Below, one piece after another: positions 5,543 through 10,468 of a stretch of 11,700 bases of DNA. The notes under the pieces were generated by a model, which had not been told where the DNA came from, searched no databases, and worked only from the letters and a program-made list of their open reading frames with translations. Position numbers and translations under genes: made by a program. The stretch's first letter is position 1; the number at the start of each line of letters is the position of its first letter. The stretch covers positions 13,190-24,889 of the forward strand of contig DHMN01000001.1 of NCBI GenBank assembly GCA_002405805.1. Direction: 5' to 3'. The DNA is from Cyanobacteria bacterium UBA4641. GTDB lineage: Bacteria > Cyanobacteriota > Vampirovibrionia > Gastranaerophilales > Gastranaerophilaceae.

Positions 5543-6889
5543 ATGAGAGTTCAGGCAATAACTGCATCAAACTTGAATATTCACAAGACTATGCCGGTTT
5601 TGAGTTCAACAAAAAGCGGGCATGCCCAAAGTTATAATGGCACAAATGATTTGAGTGCCATGCCTTGCTATTACCCTGTTTCATTTTCAGGTATCCAAAA
5701 TTCAGGAAAATTAAGAATCTTATTTGCATATAAATTGCCGTGTATATATTCAGGAATCCCAATGATAGACCCCAAACAGTTGAGCAGATGGTTGAAAAAC
5801 GGATTATTTTCTCGTCCTGCATCAGAAGTTTTGAATGTTCTAGCTCCTCATAGAGAAAGTTTCCGCGGAATTGAGGCAAAAGTTTTGGAATTGCTAGATG
5901 ATAGAGCAAAAATTCACCCTGAAATGACAATGAAACAAATTTTTAATGAGGTGAAACCTGTATATTTCAGACGATTGCGCAAAAAGCAAATTCCGATTTT
6001 TAGAGAATTGATTGAAGAATCTCACAAACTGCCTGAAAAATACCAATACAAATTCAGACAATTGATGGATGAGACTTCTAAAAAATTGAATGAAAAACCG
6101 ATAGTTGTACCTTTTTCATCTTACGAATTTAAGTATAAATTATCAAAAATCAAAGACGATATCCATAACGGCTCAGATGTGAAGTCTAAAAAAGTTATGA
6201 ATAAGTTAATAAAAGAGGCAAAACGGTTTTCAAATTCTACTAACGCAAACACTATAGAAAATCAGAAAAAAGTTTTGACATTTTTAGACATAATCTTGCG
6301 CAAATCCGTTTTGAAAAATAACGCACAACTTCGTGATTTGCTCGACACATCATATTCAAGATTGAATGAAGATAAAATAGTTGTTCCTTTTTCAAGAAAG
6401 TCTTTTTTGTATGATTTGGCGCGAATTATAGACGATTTGCCTAACAAGAAATTGCATGACAAAATGTTCCAAATTGCGCAAAAACTACCAACATCAAAAG
6501 AAAGTATGTCAGCTTATATTATGAAAGCGGCATCTGACCAAAATGACAAAATCGGTTATCGCTTGATTTGGCCTTCAATCGCATCTATTGAGCACATTCA
6601 TCCACGCTCTTGTGGCGGACCTGATGAGTTGGCAAATTTTGCAGGTGCTACAACTCGCGAAAATTCAACCAGAAAAAGCATACCGTTCACAGACCAAATG
6701 AAACTTCGCCCACTGACTCCGATGTATTGCCAATGGTATGTCGATAGGTTAATTGAACTCTATCATCAAGGAGTTTTTGCGCGCAACAATATCAATCCTC
6801 GATATATTTCAGATTTTGCAAATACGATTTACAACGAATCAAACCACCACATAAAACTAAATTTATCCAAAATGCACGAACAAATATAG
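5543..6889 (+). CDS. HNH-endonuclease-like protein, second of a tandem pair
   Basis: 448 residues. AGGAAGG (5528-5534) stands eight bases before the ATG. The first 40 residues are polar, then PVSFSG at 45-50 matches the SFQG of the first copy. Shared blocks follow: LFAYKLPCIYS (60-70), KIHPEM and LRKKQIPIFREL (145-156). Two 'VPFS' modules follow, KPIVVPFSSYEFKYKLSKI (185-203) and DKIVVPFSRKSFLYDLARI (277-295), then LPTSKESMSAYIMKAA. The C-terminal EHIHPRSCGGPDELAN (350-365), Asn374 and Lys378 form a near-canonical HNH beta-beta-alpha metal site: His351 general base, Asn365, and Asn374 as metal ligand. This predicts DNA (or RNA) cleavage. It is probably co-transcribed with its paralogue. No immunity gene, methylase or transposase lies beside it. 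Whether it is an effector, a mobile nuclease or a housekeeping enzyme cannot be decided here. Confidence 0.8.
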   Translation: MRVQAITASNLNIHKTMPVLSSTKSGHAQSYNGTNDLSAMPCYYPVSFSGIQNSGKLRILFAYKLPCIYSGIPMIDPKQLSRWLKNGLFSRPASEVLNVLAPHRESFRGIEAKVLELLDDRAKIHPEMTMKQIFNEVKPVYFRRLRKKQIPIFRELIEESHKLPEKYQYKFRQLMDETSKKLNEKPIVVPFSSYEFKYKLSKIKDDIHNGSDVKSKKVMNKLIKEAKRFSNSTNANTIENQKKVLTFLDIILRKSVLKNNAQLRDLLDTSYSRLNEDKIVVPFSRKSFLYDLARIIDDLPNKKLHDKMFQIAQKLPTSKESMSAYIMKAASDQNDKIGYRLIWPSIASIEHIHPRSCGGPDELANFAGATTRENSTRKSIPFTDQMKLRPLTPMYCQWYVDRLIELYHQGVFARNNINPRYISDFANTIYNESNHHIKLNLSKMHEQI

Positions 6890-6986
6890 CTTTGTGAAGT
6901 TTTGTAAATACGAATTTTTTATTTTTCAAAATCGTAAAAACCCGCTCCACGCGTGGATAGAATAAAATGGAGGGATAAAATGAAAT
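6890..6986. terminator. convergent spacer with weak terminator-like structures
   Basis: This spacer lies between the convergent ends of the second HNH gene and the MalG-type permease. TACG+ATTTT (6909-6917) can pair with AAAAT+CGTA (6928-6936), followed by an A-run. The perfect palindrome TCCACGCGTGGA (6946-6957), read on the minus strand, is followed by GCGGGTTTTT and could help terminate the permease operon. Both stems are weak and neither is a textbook terminator. Confidence 0.3.
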
Positions 6987-7877
6987 CTAACCCTTCACTG
7001 CACCTTCGTTTTCGCCGGAAATGAAGTATTTTTGCATTGCCAAGAAAAATATAATTATCGGAATGGTTGAAATTATTGAACCTGCTGCGATATAACGCCA
7101 GTTTGATGAAAACATTCCTTGCAAATTATTAACTCCGACAGGCAAAGTGTACATGGTTTCTTTTGTCAAAACGATACTTGGCCACAAAAACTCCCCCCAA
7201 GAACCGATAAATGTGAATATCGCAAGAACTGCAAGGGACGGTTTTACCATCGGTAACAAAACTTTCCAAAACACTTGGAAAACATTGCAGCCATCAACGA
7301 TTGCAGCCTCTTCCATCTCTCTTGGAATAGCCAAAAACGCTTGTCGCATCAAAAATATTCCAAACGCGCTCACCGCAAAAGGCATAATCAGTCCGATAAA
7401 ACCCATTGTATCATTTACGCTATCTACAAGATGGAGTTTCAATGTTATCAGATATACAGGGAGCATAATCGCCTGAAACGGCACCATAATTGTTGCCAAA
7501 ATCGAAAAAAACGCAATCTTTTTGCCCTTAAACTCCATTCTCGCAAGCGGATAGCCTGCTAAAGATGACAAAATCAGATTAAGCAAAACTGTTCCGCCTG
7601 CAACAACCATGCTGTTGATAAAATATCTCATCAAATCAACTTTGTGCCAAACACCGACATAATTTGCCCAAGTGAAGTCTTTTGGAATTATTGTCGGAGG
7701 ATATGCAAAAATATTTTCGTTCGCACCTTTTAATGAGGTTGAAAGCAACCAAATAAACGGAAATATTGACAAAATTGAAACAAGAATCAAAACAGCATGA
7801 ATCCACAAATTTTTTGTCGAAATTTGCAGATTTCTTGACTTGATTTTACCCAATATTTCAGAAATTTTGCTCATCAT
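6987..7877 (-). CDS. sugar ABC transporter permease, MalG/UgpE type (CUT1)
   Basis: 296 residues, the usual length for the second permease of a CUT1 (oligosaccharide or glycerol-3-phosphate type) importer in the inner membrane. Six TM segments are visible near 24-46, 84-108, 120-145, 157-178, 212-232 and 262-284. The EAA loop that docks on the ATPase is at 187-209 (EMEEAAIVDGC, then WKVLLP), with the conserved EAA, Gly and Pro. The C-terminus QKYFISGENEGAVKG is typical of the family. Its ATG (or the next codon, also ATG) overlaps the stop of the MalF-type gene as ATGA, so translation is coupled and the two subunits form a heterodimer. The sugar cannot be told from the permease. No binding protein or ATPase gene follows; the next gene is convergent. 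Confidence 0.93.
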   Translation of the reverse strand: MMSKISEILGKIKSRNLQISTKNLWIHAVLILVSILSIFPFIWLLSTSLKGANENIFAYPPTIIPKDFTWANYVGVWHKVDLMRYFINSMVVAGGTVLLNLILSSLAGYPLARMEFKGKKIAFFSILATIMVPFQAIMLPVYLITLKLHLVDSVNDTMGFIGLIMPFAVSAFGIFLMRQAFLAIPREMEEAAIVDGCNVFQVFWKVLLPMVKPSLAVLAIFTFIGSWGEFLWPSIVLTKETMYTLPVGVNNLQGMFSSNWRYIAAGSIISTIPIIIFFLAMQKYFISGENEGAVKG

Positions 7878-8746
7878 ATTTGATATTTGTTCCTTTCAAA
7901 ACAGAAAATATTTACCAGTGAAAATGCCATAACTATAACCAACAAGATTACTGCCATTGCTGACGCGTAACCTAAATCAAGGTTTTCAAAAGCCTTTTCA
8001 TAAATATAATAAACGATAGTTTTTGTGGAATTTAGCGGACCGCCTTTTGTCATAACATAAATTTCCGCAAAAATTTTCATTGCCGAAATTGAGCTTATCG
8101 TTGTGACAAGTGCAATTGTTGGCATAATATGCGGAACTGTTACGGTTAAATGTTTTGTCAAAAAATTCGCCCCATCAATATCGCAAGCCTCGTAAAGCTC
8201 TTTTGGCACGCTCATCAACGCCGCAAGGTATATCATCATATAATATCCGATACCTTTCCAAATAGTTACGATAATCACTGAATATATCGCATATTTTGGG
8301 TCAGTGAGCCATCCGATTGAATTTATATGCATGACATTTAGTATGTAATTTAAAATTCCTTGTTGAGCGTATAACCACTTAAACGCGATTGCCGCAACAA
8401 CGATAGAAACAATTACCGGCAAATAAATCAAAATTTTGTATAAAGTTATTCCCTTGATTTTTTGGTTAATTAAAATTGCCAAAAATAATGGAATTATTGC
8501 AAGAATCGGCACGGCTACAACCAAGTATAACAAAGTATTCCACATAACCTTATAAAAAATAGGGTTGTGTAAAATTTGGATATAATTTTCTAACCCTGCA
8601 AAACTCGGGTTATATATATTATTTGAGTAATTTAAAAAACTTAAACCAATTGTTTGAAAAAAGGGGATAAAGAAAAATATCAACAAGACTATTCCTGCCG
8701 GCAACAAAAACAAATATGGTGCAGTTTTCCCATAATACTTGAACAT
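7874..8746 (-). CDS. sugar ABC transporter permease, MalF/UgpA type (CUT1)
   Basis: 290 residues. It is the first gene of a two-permease operon, overlapping its partner by four bases. Six TM segments lie near 9-31, 67-92, 104-126, 152-175, 206-226 and 258-284. The family's LPAGIVLLIFFFIPFFQTI start and GLENYIQIL loop are present. The EAA loop is ELYEACDIDGANFLTKHLTV (183-202), then VPHIMPT; the canonical Ala-Ala is Ala-Cys, a mild change. It also has the family-typical MTKGGPLNSTKTI (232-244). With the MalG-type partner it should form the channel of a sugar importer driven by an ATPase encoded elsewhere. The ATG at 8746 has no Shine-Dalgarno, and the predicted promoter places the transcription start on it, suggesting a leaderless message. 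Two LacI-like operators cover the promoter. Confidence 0.93.
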   Translation of the reverse strand: MFKYYGKTAPYLFLLPAGIVLLIFFFIPFFQTIGLSFLNYSNNIYNPSFAGLENYIQILHNPIFYKVMWNTLLYLVVAVPILAIIPLFLAILINQKIKGITLYKILIYLPVIVSIVVAAIAFKWLYAQQGILNYILNVMHINSIGWLTDPKYAIYSVIIVTIWKGIGYYMMIYLAALMSVPKELYEACDIDGANFLTKHLTVTVPHIMPTIALVTTISSISAMKIFAEIYVMTKGGPLNSTKTIVYYIYEKAFENLDLGYASAMAVILLVIVMAFSLVNIFCFERNKYQI

Positions 8747-8797
8747 AAACCGATTATCGCACTTTATGGAATATGAGTCAAGTTGATAAATCGGTTT
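8747..8797 (-). promoter_or_regulatory. permease promoter with paired LacI-type operators
   Basis: On the minus strand TTGACT (8781-8776) and GATAAT (8758-8753) are 17 bases apart and point to a start at about 8746-8747. AACCGATT (8748-8755) and AATCGGTT (8789-8796) both fit the LacI-family pattern AANCGNTT. They form a larger inverted repeat, AAACCGATTATC (8747-8758) against GATAAATCGGTTT (8785-8797). Their centres are 41 bp apart, close to four helical turns. One covers the -10 and the other lies just upstream of the -35. This suggests sugar-responsive repression; the regulator gene is not in the window. Confidence 0.6.
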
Positions 8798-8819
8798 CGC
8801 TATAGCAAAAATTTTAATT

Positions 8820-8855
8820 TTGATGTTTTATTAGTTCAAAGCAATAATACAAGGA
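8820..8855 (+). promoter_or_regulatory. candidate promoter and ribosome site for the coiled-coil gene
   Basis: TTGATG (8820-8825) with AATAAT (8843-8848, 17-base spacer) or TAATAC (8845-8850) resembles a sigma-70 promoter. AAGGA (8851-8855) stands seven bases before the ATG at 8863 and fixes that start. The -10 being so close to the ribosome site leaves a very short leader. Confidence 0.4.
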
Positions 8856-8862
8856 TTTTAGC

Positions 8863-9303
8863 ATGCGAATTTCTTCATATTATTCAAATTTTTATCAACA
8901 GCCAAAAATGTTTAGGACGTCAAAATTGCAGTCAAAAGTGCCTTTTGGCTCAGAAGACTCTGATATAAATAAGATAAAATATGAGCGTGAAAAAATTCAA
9001 GACTCAATGGACAATAATCAAAACACCCAAGATTCTGTTGAAACAAAAATTTCAAATATAGAATCTGATATTGACCGCCAAAATTCAAATATCGATAATG
9101 AAAAAAGCAGAATAAACGAGGATTCTACAAAACTTGAAAGGCTAGAACAAGACAAAATTACGCAGGAAGAGAAACTGGAAACCTCTGAACAAAAATTGGA
9201 ATCTGACCGCAATAACTTGGAACACCTGCAAGATAGAATGGCGCAACTTCGCATCCAGTACCAAAACTTAAACTCCCGCAAATCCAGATTGGATGAGGTG
9301 TAA
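8863..9303 (+). CDS. small coiled-coil protein
   Basis: 146 residues, unrecognised. An N-terminal segment of about 30 residues (MRISSYYSNFYQQPKMF, ending KVPFG) precedes a nearly continuous, highly charged coiled coil from about residue 33 to 143. The coil has heptads rich in Glu, Lys, Asn, Gln and Asp, such as ISNIESDIDRQNSNIDNEK and LERLEQDKITQEEKLE. There is no TM segment or signal peptide. The N-terminal segment loosely matches that of the first HNH-like protein (SNFYQQP/NSFYKPP, then PFG/VFG about 15 residues on). It is transcribed away from the permease operon and followed by repeat-rich DNA without an obvious terminator. A structural or oligomerising role is possible but unproven. Low complexity makes distant homology unreliable. 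Confidence 0.75.
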   Translation: MRISSYYSNFYQQPKMFRTSKLQSKVPFGSEDSDINKIKYEREKIQDSMDNNQNTQDSVETKISNIESDIDRQNSNIDNEKSRINEDSTKLERLEQDKITQEEKLETSEQKLESDRNNLEHLQDRMAQLRIQYQNLNSRKSRLDEV

Positions 9304-9351
9304 AGGCTTATTCGAACTGCGGATTTTGGCAAGTGCGCAATATTAGGTTCT

Positions 9352-9382
9352 GTCATGCTAAACTCGTTTCAGCATCTCTAAT
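9352..9382 (+). repeat. palindromic repeat, ATGCT stem variant
   Basis: It begins GTCATGCTAAACTCG and ends TTTCAGCATCTCTAAT. ATGCT pairs with AGCAT. The flanks are identical to the other copies. A fragment of a further unit, GTCATTCTGGA, follows at 9400-9410. The unit lies 48 bases past the stop of the coiled-coil gene. Confidence 0.7.
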
Positions 9383-9462
9383 TGAGCATACAGGTCTATG
9401 TCATTCTGGAAGGATTAAAAATCTTGTGGGCTTGTTTGGCTTAGATTTTATCCTATTCAGAA

Positions 9463-9487
9463 ACTATCAATGTTGATTTTTGATAGT
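9463..9487. repeat. stem-loop, 8-bp perfect stem
   Basis: ACTATCAA (9463-9470) and TTGATAGT (9480-9487) form a perfect stem around a 9-base loop. No T-run follows on either strand, so it is not a terminator. It is unrelated in sequence to the palindromic repeats on either side. It could be an operator or RNA structure upstream of the 9706 gene. Confidence 0.35.
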
Positions 9488-9492
9488 AAATA

Positions 9493-9523
9493 GTCACCCT
9501 GAATTCATTTCAGGGTCTCTAAT
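9493..9523 (+). repeat. palindromic repeat, CCCTGAA stem variant
   Basis: It begins GTCACCCTGAATTCA and ends TTTCAGGGTCTCTAAT. ACCCTGAA pairs with TTCAGGGT. It matches the copy at 2703-2733 except for two loop bases, nearly 7 kb away. Confidence 0.7.
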
Positions 9524-9587
9524 CTTTCACAAAATTTCTGATTTATGAAGAAACGTCAAGACGAATTAAAAAGCGCTAGAATTCAAC

Positions 9588-9593
9588 TATAAT
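9588..9593 (+). promoter_or_regulatory. candidate -10 just before the AGGAG tract
   Basis: A perfect TATAAT with a weak -35 (ATTAAA, 9565-9570, 17-base spacer). Transcription from here would start near 9600, so the tandem AGGAG tract would form the very 5' end of the message for the 9706 gene. An alternative promoter, TTTATA (9649-9654) with TATATA (9672-9677), lies downstream of the tract. Confidence 0.4.
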
Positions 9594-9600
9594 GAGCCTT

Positions 9601-9644
9601 AGGAGAGGAGAGGAGAGGAGAGGAGAGGAGAGGAGAGGAGAGGG
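9601..9644 (+). repeat. pentanucleotide tandem repeat, (AGGAG)8 then AGGG
   Basis: Eight perfect AGGAG units at 9601-9640, then AGGG, preceded by GCCTT. It lies about 60 bases upstream of the ATG at 9706 and outside the coding region. Perfect short tandem repeats like this gain and lose units by slipped-strand mispairing. Each unit is also a Shine-Dalgarno core. Confidence 0.95.
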
Positions 9645-9705
9645 CAAATTTATAAATTTTTTGTTTTATTATATATAGTAGGATTTACATTCATGGAGGT
9701 TACTA

Positions 9706-10413
9706 ATGCCTGTATCTTTAAATAATAATGTTGCTAATGTTACAACGACCAAAACTCTTCCTCACACTGAACCCAAAAAGGAAGAGGTAAAAGAACCTCA
9801 GAAATCGCAAACCAAAACAGAAGTATTGGTTGGTAGCGGTTTGGCAGCACTAGCAGCTATTGGTATTTATATTGCAACACGTAAAAAAGTTCCAACTAAT
9901 GCCCAATCAAAAGTTCAAGATATTATAAAAGAAGGACTAAATTATGATGGTACATCCAACAAAGCAATAATTGATGCAAAAACTGGAAAAATCAAGGAAT
10001 TTATTTCCTACTTCGAAACTGGGAAAGAATGTAGTCATATGTGGTATGATTGCACTATACCAAACTACGATGTTGAGAAAAGGATTACAAAACTAATAGA
10101 ATATGATAAAAACGGAGATATTTATTTGATACAAACATATTCTTCTCCAGGAATAATATCTAAACATGTTCGATATTGTTCTCCAGAAGAAAAAAAAGAA
10201 TATGGACAAAATATACTTAATGGTACGAAATATTATCCTAACGGCAATATAAGATTTGAAATGAACCAGTGTCCAACCGCTAACTATGGTATAGCGATGT
10301 TATATGATGAAAATGGAAATATAATAAAAGAAAGAACATTTATAACTAAAACCGGAATGAAAAATAATGTCAATTTACCAAACTGGATTCCTGTATCAGA
10401 AATTGACGGATAA
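9706..10413 (+). CDS. single-TM protein with MORN_2-like YYPNGN repeats
   Basis: 235 residues. GGAGG (9695-9699) lies six bases before the ATG and supports the start. Residues 1-38 are polar and rich in Lys, Glu, Thr and Pro (TEPKKEEVKEPQKSQTKTE). Residues 39-57 are one hydrophobic segment (EVLVGSGLAALAAIGIYIAT), followed by RKK. The remainder is a soluble domain with repeated beta-hairpin signatures: IEYDKNGDIYLIQT (131-144), TKYYPNGNIRFEM (174-186) and MLYDENGNIIKER (198-210). These resemble the MORN_2 / YwqK-antitoxin-like repeat (Y-x-N-G-x-[IL]), but they are few and the match is by eye. It is a membrane protein of unknown function and stands alone, bounded by a tandem-repeat leader and a terminator. 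A toxin partner, expected if it were an antitoxin, is not adjacent. Confidence 0.75.
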   Translation: MPVSLNNNVANVTTTKTLPHTEPKKEEVKEPQKSQTKTEVLVGSGLAALAAIGIYIATRKKVPTNAQSKVQDIIKEGLNYDGTSNKAIIDAKTGKIKEFISYFETGKECSHMWYDCTIPNYDVEKRITKLIEYDKNGDIYLIQTYSSPGIISKHVRYCSPEEKKEYGQNILNGTKYYPNGNIRFEMNQCPTANYGIAMLYDENGNIIKERTFITKTGMKNNVNLPNWIPVSEIDG

Positions 10414-10444
10414 AAAGAGGCATTCATTTCTGAATACCTCTTTT
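10413..10444. terminator. bidirectional intrinsic terminator between convergent genes
   Basis: AAAAGAGG (10413-10420) pairs with CCTCTTTT (10437-10444), extended after one mismatch by ATTCA (10422-10426) with TGAAT (10431-10435) around the loop TTTC. The stem is bounded by A and T runs on both sides, so it can end transcripts from either direction: the 9706 gene and nifJ. Confidence 0.85.
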
Positions 10445-10468
10445 CAATTGTTTTATCTAAAGTATTAA

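Noticed and set aside
5589..6462. two minus-strand frames inside the second HNH-like gene
   Set aside because: They are antisense shadows, with no ribosome sites and no similarity between the two paralogous loci.
7147..7562. two overlapping plus-strand frames inside the MalG-type permease
   Set aside because: They overlap a clear six-TM permease, and neither shows a recognisable domain.
9018..9356. Ser/Cys-rich minus-strand frame opposite the coiled-coil gene
   Set aside because: It is the mirror of a Glu/Lys/Asn-rich coiled coil (GAA and TCT codons) and is a composition artefact.
9304..9600. gene in the spacer after the coiled-coil gene
   Set aside because: No supported reading frame. It holds two palindromic repeats, a repeat fragment, a stem-loop and a promoter-like site only.
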